Shown piece by piece: positions 1 through 9,150 of a DNA stretch of 64,000 bases. This stretch comes from Eubacterium sp. Its GTDB lineage: Bacteria; Bacillota; Clostridia; Lachnospirales; Lachnospiraceae. Position numbers and translations under genes: made by a program. Where the stretch lies: contig JAEFAB010000053.1 in NCBI GenBank assembly GCA_016292095.1, positions 62,001 through 126,000 of the forward strand, given 5' to 3'. The notes under the pieces are model-generated. The model ran no database searches and had not been told where the DNA came from. It worked only from the letters and a program-made list of their open reading frames with translations. Each line of letters starts with the position of its first letter. The first letter of the stretch is position 1.

Positions 1-762
1 AAGTTGTTGGCAGCAGCAGACAATGATGTGGAACGTGCAGAAACCGGTATTATTTTTATCGACGAAATCGATAAGATTGCAAAGAAGGATAGCGAGAGAC
101 GTCGTGATGTCAGTGGAGAATCCGTACAGCAGGGACTTTTGAAAATGCTGGAAGGTAGTGACGTGGAAGTACCGGTGGGAGCAACCAGCAAGAATGCTAT
201 GGTGCCATTGGCTACAGTGAATACAAGAAATATTCTCTTCATCTGCGGTGGTGCCTTCCCGGATTTGGAAGACATTATTAAAGAGCGTATGAATAAACAG
301 GCAGCAATCGGTTTCTTGGGAGATTTGTCCGATAAGTATGACAACGATCCGAATATTCTGGAAAACGTGACTCAGGATGATTTGCGTAAATTCGGAATGA
401 TTCCGGAATTTCTGGGAAGACTTCCAATGGTATTTACTTTGGAAGGACTGACAGAAGATATGTTGGTTCGTATTTTGACAGATCCGAAGAATGCTATTTT
501 GAAACAGTACCAGAAATTGCTGGAGTTGGACGAAGTGAAGCTGGAATTTACGGAAGATGCCCTTCGTCTCATTGCCAAGAAAGCGTTGGAGCGAAAGACG
601 GGAGCCAGAGCCCTTCGTGCCATTTTGGAAAAACATATGCTGGATATTATGTATGAAATTCCGAAAGATGAATTAATCGGAACGGTAAAAATCACAGCGG
701 ATTATCTGGAAGGAAAAGGGGCACCGTTGATTGGAATGCGGGGTCAGGAAATCACAAATTAG
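1..762 (+). CDS. clpX: ATP-dependent Clp protease ATP-binding subunit ClpX (C-terminal part)
   Basis: Only the last 253 residues are in the window; the reading frame is open to base 1. ClpX is the AAA+ hexameric unfoldase that feeds substrates to ClpP. Visible are the Walker B motif IIFIDEID (residues 17-24 of the visible part), a PEFLGRLP stretch with the arginine that acts on the neighbouring subunit's ATP, and the sensor-2 region GARALR near the C-terminus. The Walker A motif and N-terminal zinc finger lie outside. The gene ends at TAG 760-762 and is followed after 13 bases by a terminator. Family assignment is secure. Confidence 0.96.
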   Translation, partial: KLLAAADNDVERAETGIIFIDEIDKIAKKDSERRRDVSGESVQQGLLKMLEGSDVEVPVGATSKNAMVPLATVNTRNILFICGGAFPDLEDIIKERMNKQAAIGFLGDLSDKYDNDPNILENVTQDDLRKFGMIPEFLGRLPMVFTLEGLTEDMLVRILTDPKNAILKQYQKLLELDEVKLEFTEDALRLIAKKALERKTGARALRAILEKHMLDIMYEIPKDELIGTVKITADYLEGKGAPLIGMRGQEITN

Positions 763-775
763 ACTTTTATTGAAA

Positions 776-817
776 ACTTCTGAATATACTTTACAGAGTA
801 TGTTCAGGAGTTTTTTT
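776..817 (+). terminator. Terminator of clpX whose 3' arm contains the next gene's Shine-Dalgarno
   Basis: Arms 776-790 and 797-811 pair over 15 bases with two G-U pairs, around the loop TTACAG, and are followed by TTTTTTT. The AGGAG at 806-810, the best ribosome binding site for the protease gene starting at 818, lies inside the 3' arm. A TATACT hexamer at 785-790, with a TAGACT-like element at 760-765 (spacer 19), could be a promoter that starts transcription after the 5' arm. Confidence 0.8.
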
Positions 818-2512
818 ATGCCTGATTGCAGAGAATATATTACGTCGGAAGATGTTATGGATTTGATTGTGCGCCATAGTGTCAGTAACGTGGAGGTACA
901 AAATACATACGAGGGCTACTGCCCGCAGATTGTGAATGATAAGTATGTGATTTTGTATGTGGAGTCCAATCCGGAATCCATGAATTTCAAAAATTACACC
1001 TATGCCAATATACCGAAACTGTACGGATTGATGGATACCACTGCAGTGGCAGATACGGGAGCACTGCGGTTGCAGAATCAATCCAATCTGAATCTGACAG
1101 GACGGGATGTTATCCTGGGAATTATTGATACAGGCATCGATTATCAAAGACGGGAGTTCCGGACGACAACCGGGCAGACAAGGATTCTAGGCATTTGGGA
1201 TCAGACGGATGATTCCGGAAACTTGCCGGGCGGTTTTGACTTTGGCAGTGAGTATACCAGAGAAGACATCAATCGGGCATTGGAGAGTGAAAACCCTTAC
1301 GATATCGTGCCAAGCCGTGATGAAAACGGACATGGCACGTTTATGGCAAGTATTGCCTGTGGCACGGCGGTGGAACAGCAGGATTTCGAAGGAGCGGCAC
1401 CGGGAAGCTTAATTGCCATGGTAAAACTCAAGGAGGCAAAACAATATCTGAAGGACTATTACCTGATTTCCGGAGAAGAACCGGTGTATCAGGAAAATGA
1501 CATTATGCTGGCGTTGGCGTATCTTCGGAGCCTGCAGTTAAAATATAACAGACCCATTGTATATTTGCTGGGGCTTGGAACCGGTAGTGGATCCCGGCGT
1601 GGCGGAACCCCGTTGGATCAGGTACTTACCAATTTTGGAAGCTATGTGGGGAACTGCGCTGTGGCATGCATTGGCAATGAAGGCAATGTGCGGCTTCATT
1701 ACTCCGGTTTGCTTAGGAATGATGATATGGAAGATGTGGAACTGCGTGTAGGGGAGAATGAGAAGGGGTTTGTCCTGGAATTGTGGGGCAATGTTCCGGA
1801 CATCTATTCGGTAGCTTTTGTATCGCCACTAGGGGAGAGCACTGCACGGATTCCGGCGAAGAAAGGTGCTAGTGAGACATTGCGCTTTTTAATAGAAGAA
1901 ACGGTAATCCGGGTGGATTATGCTCTGGTGGAATCCGGAACCGGTGCAGAACTGATCCTGATGCGGTTCATCAATCCGTCGCCGGGAATCTGGACCATTC
2001 GTGTTTACGGAAACAATATCCTTTCCGGTCAATATAACATTTGGGGAAATCTGCGGGAGTTTACCAATGAGGGGGTCTATTTTCTAAAGCCAACACCGGA
2101 AATGACTTTGACAGAACCCTCGGCCACAGAGGATGTGATTACGGTGGGAGGATACAATCATCTGAATAATTCCATTTACCCGGCAACCGGTCGAGGGTTT
2201 TCTGCGGACGAGGAGGTGAAGCCCGATTTGGTGGCTCCGGCAGTGAATGTCTTTGGTGCAGATATTGGTGCAGACGGATATGTCCGAAGGACCGGGACTT
2301 CCGTGGCAGCAGCATTGACTGCAGGGTGCTGTGCACAAATGTTAGAGTGGGGGATTGTGAACGATAATGAACCGTACATGAAAACCAATGTCATCAAGAA
2401 TTACCTCATTCGGGGAGCACGAAGAGACCGGGATATTGTGTATCCCAGCACCCAGTGGGGATATGGAAAGCTGGATGTGTATAACAGTTTTCTGATATTG
2501 ACGACTGTTTAG
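818..2512 (+). CDS. Subtilisin-like S8 family peptidase, Csp-type
   Basis: A 564-residue serine protease of the subtilase family. The triad is intact: Asp104 in IIDTGID, His172 in NGHGTFMAS and Ser495 in GTSVAAA. There is no signal peptide. The architecture (short N-terminal segment, catalytic core split by a long insertion around residues 200-450 that ends in a jelly-roll-like part) resembles clostridial CspA/B/C proteins, which process the cortex hydrolase SleC during spore germination; that role is inferred from family resemblance only. The start at 818 was chosen because AGGAG at 806-810 has ideal spacing; the frame is open upstream into clpX, and ATG 800 is an alternative. Terminators on both sides make it a single-gene unit. 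Confidence 0.85.
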   Translation: MPDCREYITSEDVMDLIVRHSVSNVEVQNTYEGYCPQIVNDKYVILYVESNPESMNFKNYTYANIPKLYGLMDTTAVADTGALRLQNQSNLNLTGRDVILGIIDTGIDYQRREFRTTTGQTRILGIWDQTDDSGNLPGGFDFGSEYTREDINRALESENPYDIVPSRDENGHGTFMASIACGTAVEQQDFEGAAPGSLIAMVKLKEAKQYLKDYYLISGEEPVYQENDIMLALAYLRSLQLKYNRPIVYLLGLGTGSGSRRGGTPLDQVLTNFGSYVGNCAVACIGNEGNVRLHYSGLLRNDDMEDVELRVGENEKGFVLELWGNVPDIYSVAFVSPLGESTARIPAKKGASETLRFLIEETVIRVDYALVESGTGAELILMRFINPSPGIWTIRVYGNNILSGQYNIWGNLREFTNEGVYFLKPTPEMTLTEPSATEDVITVGGYNHLNNSIYPATGRGFSADEEVKPDLVAPAVNVFGADIGADGYVRRTGTSVAAALTAGCCAQMLEWGIVNDNEPYMKTNVIKNYLIRGARRDRDIVYPSTQWGYGKLDVYNSFLILTTV

Positions 2513-2563
2513 GAGATGCTAGGAAAAGGAATAATTGATTTTTAAAGGAAATTGTACTACACT

Positions 2564-2599
2564 ATTACTGTTCTGAAATTTTCAGGACAGTAATTTTTT
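2564..2599 (+). terminator. Rho-independent terminator after the S8 peptidase
   Basis: A nearly continuous inverted repeat (arms 2564-2577 and 2581-2594, tiny loop) is followed by TTTTTT. It lies just ahead of the proS ribosome binding site. Confidence 0.8.
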
Positions 2600-2617
2600 A
2601 TGCAAGGAGAAAGAGAA

Positions 2618-4354
2618 ATGAAATTATCAAAATTAGTGGGAGACAGATTTAAAGAAAGACCTGCCAATTGTTTGATTGACAGTCATGCATTAATGGTTCG
2701 AGGAGGATATATCAAAAACGTAGCAAATGGTATTTACTCTCAGTTCCCGCCGATGAAAAGAATTTCTCAGAAAATAGAAGCAATCATCCGTGATGAAATG
2801 GACAAGCTGGATGGACAGGAAGTATTGTTCCCTGTAGCGTTACCGGCTAGCCTTTGGGATGAATCCGGTCGTTATGAAAGCGTTGGTTCTGAACTTTTAA
2901 GATTCAGTGACAGAACCGGTTCTAAGATGGTACTTGGAATGACTCACGAAGAAGCATCTGTTCAGTTGATTCGTGAATATGCCAACAGCTATGCAAAGTA
3001 TCCGTTTATGATTTACCAGATTCAGACAAAGTTCCGTGACGAAGCAAGACCTCGTGCAGGTCTCATTCGTGTTCGTGAATTTACGATGAAGGATGCTTAT
3101 TCTTTCCATACATCACAGGAAGATTTGGAACAGTATTATCAGAAGTGTTATGATGCGTACAACCGTATCTTTGCCCGTTGCGGTATTCCGGAAGTTGTTG
3201 TAGTAGCTTCTGACTCCGGAATGATGGGTGGTAGCGTATCTCATGAATATATGTTGTTAACAGCAGCAGGAGAAGACTCCATTGCAATCTGTCCGGAATG
3301 TGGATACAGCGCAAACGTGGAAGCTGCTCCAAATATTATTGAAAATGAAAATACTCGCGGCGTAGAAGAATTAACAGAAGTAGATACTCCAAATGTTTCT
3401 ACCATTGAAGATTTGTGTGAATTCTTAAAGGTTGATCCAAAGAACACTGCAAAGGCTGTTGTATATCAGAGAAACGAAGATGACAGTTATGTAGTTGCAT
3501 TTATCCGTGGAGATTTGGATATTAACGAAACAAAACTTACCAATGCGGTAGGATGTGATATCCATCCGGGCGTTATTGAAGATGACAGCGTTTTGACAGC
3601 CGGATTTATCGGGCCTGTTGGAATCAATGAAAAAGTAACTGTATTATTTGATACATCCCTGAAGGGAATTGATTTCCTTGTAACAGGTGCAAACAAGGTG
3701 GATACCCATTATACAGGCTTCAATGTGGAAAGAGATTGTCCGGGTGTGGAATATCTTGATTTGGCAAAGATTACAGAAGGCGGAATTTGTCCTTGCTGTG
3801 GTAAGCCTGCAATCACAATTTCAAGAGGTATTGAAGTAGGTAACATCTTCCAGCTTGGAACAAAGTATTCCAAGACTATGGGGCTGACTTACTTAGATGA
3901 AAACGGAAAAGAACAGAATCCTATTATGGGATGTTATGGTATCGGTGTTGGCCGTATGGCTGCATCTATCTGTGAAGTGCGTCATGATGATTTCGGACCA
4001 ATCTGGCCAATTACCATCGCACCTTGGCAGGTACACCTTTGCTGCTTACGTTCTGATGATGCTGAATGTAAGGCAAAGGCGGATGAAATTTATGAAGCAT
4101 TGCAGAAGAAGGGCATCGAAGTAATCTACGATGACAGAAAGGCAAGACCTGGAGCAATGTTTGCAGATGCAGACTTACTTGGTGTCCCTGTCAGAGTTGT
4201 TGTGAGCCCTAGAAATCTTGCAGAAGATGCTGTTGAAATTTCAACCCGTGATAAGCAGATTGATAAACAGAAAACACCGGTTGGCGAAACAATCGAAGAA
4301 GTTGAAAGAATTATTAAAAAGTTAACTGACGATATTTACAGTCAGGTGAAATAG
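2618..4354 (+). CDS. proS: Prolyl-tRNA synthetase, bacterial type with editing insertion
   Basis: A 578-residue class II synthetase that charges tRNA-Pro. Motif 2 is visible as FRDEARPRAG...RVREF around residues 138-155 and motif 3 as GIGVGR near residue 446. The INS/YbaK editing domain that hydrolyses Ala-tRNA-Pro sits between them (about 235-410), and the anticodon-binding domain occupies the C-terminal ~110 residues. Two CxxC pairs (CPECG, CPCCG) flank the insertion. ATG 2618 was chosen because of AAGGAG at 2604-2609; an in-frame ATG at 2600 lies within the terminator T-run. The gene stands between two terminators. Confidence 0.97.
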   Translation: MKLSKLVGDRFKERPANCLIDSHALMVRGGYIKNVANGIYSQFPPMKRISQKIEAIIRDEMDKLDGQEVLFPVALPASLWDESGRYESVGSELLRFSDRTGSKMVLGMTHEEASVQLIREYANSYAKYPFMIYQIQTKFRDEARPRAGLIRVREFTMKDAYSFHTSQEDLEQYYQKCYDAYNRIFARCGIPEVVVVASDSGMMGGSVSHEYMLLTAAGEDSIAICPECGYSANVEAAPNIIENENTRGVEELTEVDTPNVSTIEDLCEFLKVDPKNTAKAVVYQRNEDDSYVVAFIRGDLDINETKLTNAVGCDIHPGVIEDDSVLTAGFIGPVGINEKVTVLFDTSLKGIDFLVTGANKVDTHYTGFNVERDCPGVEYLDLAKITEGGICPCCGKPAITISRGIEVGNIFQLGTKYSKTMGLTYLDENGKEQNPIMGCYGIGVGRMAASICEVRHDDFGPIWPITIAPWQVHLCCLRSDDAECKAKADEIYEALQKKGIEVIYDDRKARPGAMFADADLLGVPVRVVVSPRNLAEDAVEISTRDKQIDKQKTPVGETIEEVERIIKKLTDDIYSQVK

Positions 4355-4369
4355 TAAAAAGAGTTTCCA

Positions 4370-4400
4370 TAAGCCGTCACATTTGTGGCGGCTTGTTTTA
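4370..4400 (+). terminator. Terminator after proS
   Basis: Inverted repeat TAAGCCGTCAC / GTGGCGGCTT around ATTT, followed by GTTTTAT. One wobble pair. Confidence 0.7.
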
Positions 4401-4428
4401 TAAAAAGGACTTGCATTCAGGAGGGAAT

Positions 4429-5082
4429 ATGAAAACAATAGTATTTGATATGGATGGCGTAATTTTTGATTCGGAAAGAGTGATTTTTGATGAGTGGAAA
4501 GAACTGGCGGAAAAGTACGGTTTTGAAAATCTTGAAATTCCTTACTTTCAATGCATTGGCGTGAATGCGGCAACAAGCCGAAAAATTATGTTGGATTATT
4601 ATGGAGAAGACTTTCCTTATGATGCGTATTGCAGTGAACAGTCACAAATGTATCATGAAAATTTTGATGGTGGGCGGCTTCCGCTGAAAAAAGGTGTGGA
4701 AGAACTGTTGCAATATTTGAAAGAAGAGGGATTCTTTGTGGCAATTGCCTCCTCAACCCGTAGTGCATTGGTAGAACAGCAGATTATTGATGCGGGATTA
4801 CGCCCGTATTTTGACCGGATTATCGGTGGTGATATGGTAACCAAGAGCAAGCCGGAACCGGACATCTTCCTGAAAGCATTGGAAGGCTTGGACGCAACAC
4901 CGGGAGAGACGATTGTTATCGAAGATTCATTTAACGGAATTCGCGCAGCCTTTAATGCAGGCATGATTCCCGTAATGGTGCCGGATATGATTGCACCGGA
5001 TGATGAGATGAGAGAAAAGGCTGAAGTGATTCTGAAGGATCTGCTGGAAGTGAAAGAATACTTAATATTGGGGAATTACTAG
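4429..5082 (+). CDS. HAD superfamily hydrolase, beta-phosphoglucomutase-like
   Basis: A 217-residue cytosolic HAD phosphatase or phosphomutase. Motif I is DMDGVIFDS at residues 6-14 (nucleophile and acid/base Asp), motif II is the ASST stretch, the conserved Lys lies in KSKPEPD, and motif IV is IEDSFNG. A helical cap between motifs I and II, about residues 18-80, puts it in the PGMB-like subfamily, whose members act on sugar phosphates; the substrate cannot be read from sequence. The start at 4429 has AGGAGG at 4419-4424. An upstream in-frame ATG at 4393 lies inside the proS terminator and was discarded. Confidence 0.85.
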   Translation: MKTIVFDMDGVIFDSERVIFDEWKELAEKYGFENLEIPYFQCIGVNAATSRKIMLDYYGEDFPYDAYCSEQSQMYHENFDGGRLPLKKGVEELLQYLKEEGFFVAIASSTRSALVEQQIIDAGLRPYFDRIIGGDMVTKSKPEPDIFLKALEGLDATPGETIVIEDSFNGIRAAFNAGMIPVMVPDMIAPDDEMREKAEVILKDLLEVKEYLILGNY

Positions 5083-5143
5083 AGGATAATTAATCCCGGA
5101 AATGGTGCCGGTAAATTCCGGACGGGCATTAAGTAGAACCGAA

Positions 5144-5197
5144 AATCATAATGATTGACACTCCTATTTGCATGTAGTAAAATGAAAAAGATTTTCA
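5144..5197 (+). promoter_or_regulatory. Promoter of the Fur-family gene with flanking operator-like palindromes
   Basis: TTGACA at 5155-5160 and TAAAAT at 5178-5183 are separated by 17 bases. Two palindromes flank and touch the promoter: AATCAT-A-ATGATT (5144-5156, overlapping the -35) and TGAAAA-AGA-TTTTCA (5183-5197, just after the -10). The first resembles the A/T-rich 6-1-6 or 7-1-7 boxes of Fur-family regulators, so autoregulation is plausible. Confidence 0.7.
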
Positions 5198-5238
5198 AAT
5201 TCTATTATTGCATTGAAGAATGAATTTCGGAGGAAAAA

Positions 5239-5640
5239 ATGGCAGGAAAGTACAAGACCAGACAGAATGAAGTAATCAAGAAATGTCTGGAAGAAAATAA
5301 AGATGGATATGTTACAGTGCAGCAGGTAATGGACTACCTGAAAAACAGAGATATTTCCGTTGGATTGACGACGATTTACAGACAGTTGGATCGTTTGGTT
5401 GACGAAGGTTTTGTAACCAAAGTCAATGTAGAAGGAAAATCCGGAGCATGTTATCAGTGGATGCCGGAGCAGGAAGACCAGGATGTGATTTATATTCAGT
5501 GCGAAAAATGCGGTGAGGTTTCAACCATGGAATGTCATCATTTGGCGGAGCTGTATCATCACGTAGAAAGCGATCATCACTTTAAGGTAAACACAAAGAA
5601 GACGGTTTTATATGGAAGATGTGACAAGTGTAACAAGTAA
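5239..5640 (+). CDS. Fur-family metal-responsive transcriptional regulator
   Basis: A 133-residue repressor of the Fur/Zur/PerR family. The N-terminal winged helix (about residues 1-80) includes the recognition-helix stretch GLTTIYRQLDRL. The C-terminal dimer domain carries two CxxC pairs (CEKCG and CDKC), the usual structural zinc site, and a His-rich segment (ECHHLAELYHHVESDHH) suited to a regulatory metal site. The neighbouring metal ABC ATPase suggests a Zur-like zinc repressor, but Fur and PerR cannot be excluded. The promoter has palindromes suited to autoregulation. Good GGAGG ribosome binding site at 5229-5233. Confidence 0.88.
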   Translation: MAGKYKTRQNEVIKKCLEENKDGYVTVQQVMDYLKNRDISVGLTTIYRQLDRLVDEGFVTKVNVEGKSGACYQWMPEQEDQDVIYIQCEKCGEVSTMECHHLAELYHHVESDHHFKVNTKKTVLYGRCDKCNK

Positions 5641-5650
5641 GGTGCAGGAA

Positions 5651-6424
5651 ATGATTTTTGATTTTAAAGATGTAAGTTTAGGATATGACAATTTAGTGGT
5701 GGCAAAAGAGTTGAACTTTTGTGTCAATCAGGGGGATTATGTTTGTATCGTAGGAGAGAACGGTGCAGGAAAAAGTACCTTGATTAAGACATTGTTGGGA
5801 CTGATTAAGCCACTGCGCGGAACTATCAATAAAGATTTGAAAAAAGGGATTGGATATCTTCCGCAGCAGACTGTCGTACAAAGAGACTTTCCGGCAAGTG
5901 TGTGGGAAGTTGTGCTGTCAGGAACATTAAGTGGGAATCGAAAGCTTCCTTTCTATACAAAGAAGGATAAGAAACTGGCAGAAATGAACATGGAAAAAAT
6001 GCATATTATGCCGTTAAAGAAAAAGTGCTACCGGGAGTTGTCCGGTGGACAGCAGCAGAGAGTTCTTCTTGCCAGAGCATTGTGTGCTACAGATGGAGTA
6101 CTGATTCTGGATGAACCGATTACGGGATTGGATCCGGCAGCATCCATGGAATTTTATGAGCAGATTAAAGTCTTGAATGAGAAGGAACAGGTGACAGTCA
6201 TTATGGTTACCCATGACATTGAAAATGCCATGGACTATGCCACACATATTCTTCACCTGAAACAGGATGCTACGTTTTTTGGAACGGTAGAGGAATATAA
6301 GAGGTCCAATGTTTCCAATATGTTTTTAGGGGATACGGTGCTTCACCGTATTCATCAGGCAGACGAAAAATCCAACAAAGACGTGGCGGAAACCATTAAC
6401 CGATTGGTGGTAACAAAAAAATAA
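5651..6424 (+). CDS. Metal ABC transporter ATP-binding protein, ZnuC/MntB-like
   Basis: A 257-residue ABC ATPase: Walker A GENGAGKST, a YLPQQ Q-loop followed by the segment typical of zinc/manganese importers, signature LSGGQQQR, Walker B VLILDEP and switch His in VTHD. It follows the Fur-family gene by 10 bases, so the two are co-transcribed. ATG 5651 gives the expected N-terminus and has AAGGTG upstream; ATG 5612, which overlaps the fur gene, is the alternative. No permease or binding-protein gene follows, which is unusual for this family. Confidence 0.85.
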   Translation: MIFDFKDVSLGYDNLVVAKELNFCVNQGDYVCIVGENGAGKSTLIKTLLGLIKPLRGTINKDLKKGIGYLPQQTVVQRDFPASVWEVVLSGTLSGNRKLPFYTKKDKKLAEMNMEKMHIMPLKKKCYRELSGGQQQRVLLARALCATDGVLILDEPITGLDPAASMEFYEQIKVLNEKEQVTVIMVTHDIENAMDYATHILHLKQDATFFGTVEEYKRSNVSNMFLGDTVLHRIHQADEKSNKDVAETINRLVVTKK

Positions 6425-6455
6425 AAAATGAAGTATTGTTGGCGGGTTGATTTCG

Positions 6456-6484
6456 TTGACAAACAAATTCTATTAAGACATAAT
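6456..6484 (+). promoter_or_regulatory. Promoter of the YgiQ-family gene
   Basis: TTGACA 6456-6461 and CATAAT 6479-6484, spacer 17. The predicted start near 6491 would leave a leader of only about 14 bases carrying AGAAGGAG. Confidence 0.55.
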
Positions 6485-6504
6485 GTATTCAGAAGGAGTG
6501 CGTT

Positions 6505-8451
6505 ATGTCTTTTTTACCGATATCAAAACAGGATATGGAAGCGCAGGGAATTGAACAGTTGGATTTCGTGTATGTTATTGGAGATGCTTATGTTGACCAT
6601 CCATCTTTTGGACATGCAATTATTTCCAGAGTGTTGCAGGCGCATGGATATACTGTTGGAATCATTGCTCAGCCTGATTGGAAAGATGAGGAGAGCATTA
6701 ATATATTAGGAGAGCCGCGGTTGGCTTTTCTTGTAATGGGCGGAAATATGGATTCCATGGTGAATCACTATTATGTTTCAAAAAAACATCGAGATACAGA
6801 TGCCTATACCCCGGGCGGCGAAATTGGAAAACGTCCGGATCACGCGACGGTGGTTTATTGTAATTTAATCCGTCGTACATATAAGACAAAGCCGATTTTA
6901 ATCGGTGGAATTGAAGCCAGTCTTCGAAGAATGGCTCATTATGATTATTGGAGCAACAGTTTTAAACGCTCCATTTTGTTGGACAGTCAGGCAAATATGA
7001 TTACCTACGGAATGGGTGAGAAATCCATTGTTCAGGTGGCAGATGCTTTGGCAAGCGGAATGGATATCAGTGATATTACCTACATTCCGGGGACTGTTTT
7101 TAAAACAAAAAATCTGGATTTAGCTTACGATCCGATTGTACTTCCAAGTTATGATGAAATGAAAGAAAATAAACTGCGTTATGCAGACAGCTTCCGGGTA
7201 CAGTCAGAGAATACGGATCCTTTCAATGGAAAGACCTTAGTTGAGCCGTACCCGAACGGTGTTTACGTAGTGCAAAATCCACCTCAGGAACCAATGACCC
7301 AACAGGAAATGGATGACGTTTATGATCTTCCGTACGAAAGAACTTATCATCCAAGTTATGAAAGCAAAGGCGGAATTCCGGCAATTCAGGAAATCCAGTT
7401 TTCGCTGATTAGTTGCCGAGGGTGTTTTGGAGCCTGCAGTTTTTGTGCGTTGACGTTTCATCAGGGAAGAATTATTCAGACAAGAAGTCATCAATCCATT
7501 ATTGAGGAAGCAAAGAAAATTATCGAAATGCCAAACTTTAAGGGCTATATTCATGATGTGGGAGGTCCGACAGCGAACTTTTACCATCCTGCATGCAAGA
7601 AGCAGTTAAAGTATGGTGTTTGCAAACATAAACAATGCCTGTGGCCAAAACCATGTGAAAACTTGGATACAGATCACAGCGAATATTTGAAACTGTTAAG
7701 AAAACTGAGAGAACTGCCAAAAGTGAAAAAGGTATTCGTCCGTTCCGGAATTCGATTTGATTACATTATGGCGGATAAAGACAAGAACAGTACCTTCTTC
7801 AAAGAATTGGTAGACTATCATATCAGTGGTCAGTTGAAGGTTGCACCGGAACACATTTCCGACGTGGTGTTGTCCTATATGGGGAAACCGCAGAACTGTG
7901 TTTACGAAAAGTTTATCGAAAAGTACTATAAGCTGAACGAAAAAGCGGGAAAGAAACAGTTTGTTGTTCCGTACCTTATGAGTTCCCATCCGGGTTCCAC
8001 TATGAAGGAAGCGGTGAAACTGGCAGAGTACTTAAGAGATATTGGATACAATCCGCAGCAGGTGCAGGATTTCTATCCGACGCCGTCTACGATGTCCACG
8101 GTTATGTACTATACCGGTGTGGATCCGCGAACAATGAAAGAGGTTTACACGCCGAAAAATCCTCACGAGAAGGCAATGCAGCGAGCATTGATGCAGTACA
8201 GAAATCCGGCAAATTACGAACTGGTAAAGGAAGCACTGCATATCGCCGGCAGAGAGGATTTGATTGGATTTGACAAGAAGTGTCTGATTAAACCCCGACA
8301 GTTCAAGAAGGAAAAAGGAAATTATCAGGGAAAGAACTTTGATAAGAAGAAAAAGACACAATCAGGAAGAAATACAAAAGCAGGAAATGACAGAAATAAA
8401 GGAAGAAATCGTTCCGGGAAAAAATCAGCGAGAGGAAAGGGAAAAAGATGA
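6505..8451 (+). CDS. YgiQ family radical SAM protein
   Basis: A 648-residue radical SAM enzyme. The cluster-binding CX3CX2C motif is Cys307, Cys311 and Cys314 in the stretch [11 protein letters not shown]. The long N-terminal part (about 1-290) and the segment with additional cysteines (residues about 355-385, [15 protein letters not shown]) are typical of the YgiQ/UPF0313 family, whose reaction is not established. The last 50 residues are a Lys/Arg/Gly/Asn-rich basic tail that may bind nucleic acid (inference). AAGGAG lies 6 bases before the start. The stop codon overlaps the start of the next gene (ATGA), so the two are translationally coupled. Confidence 0.9.
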   Translation: MSFLPISKQDMEAQGIEQLDFVYVIGDAYVDHPSFGHAIISRVLQAHGYTVGIIAQPDWKDEESINILGEPRLAFLVMGGNMDSMVNHYYVSKKHRDTDAYTPGGEIGKRPDHATVVYCNLIRRTYKTKPILIGGIEASLRRMAHYDYWSNSFKRSILLDSQANMITYGMGEKSIVQVADALASGMDISDITYIPGTVFKTKNLDLAYDPIVLPSYDEMKENKLRYADSFRVQSENTDPFNGKTLVEPYPNGVYVVQNPPQEPMTQQEMDDVYDLPYERTYHPSYESKGGIPAIQEIQFSLISCRGCFGACSFCALTFHQGRIIQTRSHQSIIEEAKKIIEMPNFKGYIHDVGGPTANFYHPACKKQLKYGVCKHKQCLWPKPCENLDTDHSEYLKLLRKLRELPKVKKVFVRSGIRFDYIMADKDKNSTFFKELVDYHISGQLKVAPEHISDVVLSYMGKPQNCVYEKFIEKYYKLNEKAGKKQFVVPYLMSSHPGSTMKEAVKLAEYLRDIGYNPQQVQDFYPTPSTMSTVMYYTGVDPRTMKEVYTPKNPHEKAMQRALMQYRNPANYELVKEALHIAGREDLIGFDKKCLIKPRQFKKEKGNYQGKNFDKKKKTQSGRNTKAGNDRNKGRNRSGKKSARGKGKR

Positions 8452-9092
8452 GAATAAAGAATATGATTATTGCAGGAGCATTGTCCCTGTGTATGGTTGT
8501 CAGTGGAATTGCAGTTCAGACACCGAAAGAAAATTGTGCAGCAGAAGATACGACTACGAAATCGGTTGATCTGGAAGGATATCAGATTAATACAAAGATT
8601 GGGACCCAACGAATTATTGCATCCGTGGAACCGGTCATTAACGGAAAATCAGTAGTTGATTACGGATTGATTTACGGGTTGGAGTCATTTAATAAATTTA
8701 CCACATCCTGGAAAGAAGAAGATATGGTGGCAGGCTCAGAAAATCGTTATGTTTATATGCAGAGTACAGAGGGAACCGGAGTTTTGACATATCAATTCGG
8801 AAAATCCGCAACTGCAACATATTTCCAGATGTCTATGACTTTTGGAAAATTTTCCAAAGTAGCTTATGAAGCAAATTATAAAGTGCGTGCGTATGCAAAG
8901 TTATCTGACGGAACTTATGTATACGGTTCTATTTATTCATATTCCATTTTCAAGGTTGCAAGTTATCTTTACCAGAAGCAGCGTATGAAAACGGAAGAAG
9001 AGCACGATTATCTGTATAACAATATTTTGACTGTTGTAGATCCGTCATACGGAAAGATTGATTTCGGATGGAGTGAAATCGTGACTTTATAG
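8448..9092 (+). CDS. Small exported protein, stand-alone copy of the GH5 C-terminal domain
   Basis: 214 residues with a signal peptide (about 1-32, ending near AAE). I recognise no named family. The mature part, from about residue 42 to the end, aligns over its whole length with the last ~160 residues of the GH5 glycanase at 48033-51173: shared VD-GYQI start, YGLIYGLE / KGLIFGLE, [13 protein letters not shown], then YLYQ...EH-YL--NIL and a C-terminal YGxIxF. The fold looks all-beta. Presence as a lone exported domain and as a terminal module suggests binding or surface retention rather than catalysis (inference). It overlaps the YgiQ gene by four bases, an unexpected partner for an exported protein. 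Confidence 0.8.
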   Translation: MRIKNMIIAGALSLCMVVSGIAVQTPKENCAAEDTTTKSVDLEGYQINTKIGTQRIIASVEPVINGKSVVDYGLIYGLESFNKFTTSWKEEDMVAGSENRYVYMQSTEGTGVLTYQFGKSATATYFQMSMTFGKFSKVAYEANYKVRAYAKLSDGTYVYGSIYSYSIFKVASYLYQKQRMKTEEEHDYLYNNILTVVDPSYGKIDFGWSEIVTL

Positions 9093-9150
9093 AAGGAACA
9101 TCATGAGGGGAACCTCAAAAATATAACTTGAAAGCAGGAGGATTACAAAA

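Noticed and set aside
6428-6709. A 93-codon ORF between the ABC ATPase and YgiQ genes, at first a candidate permease remnant
   Set aside because: Its translation is not membrane-like and it runs in another frame over the well-supported start of the YgiQ gene.
9093-9150. GAGG-GGAA-CCTC hairpin as a terminator after the small exported protein
   Set aside because: The stem is only four base pairs and no T-tract follows (AAAAATA).
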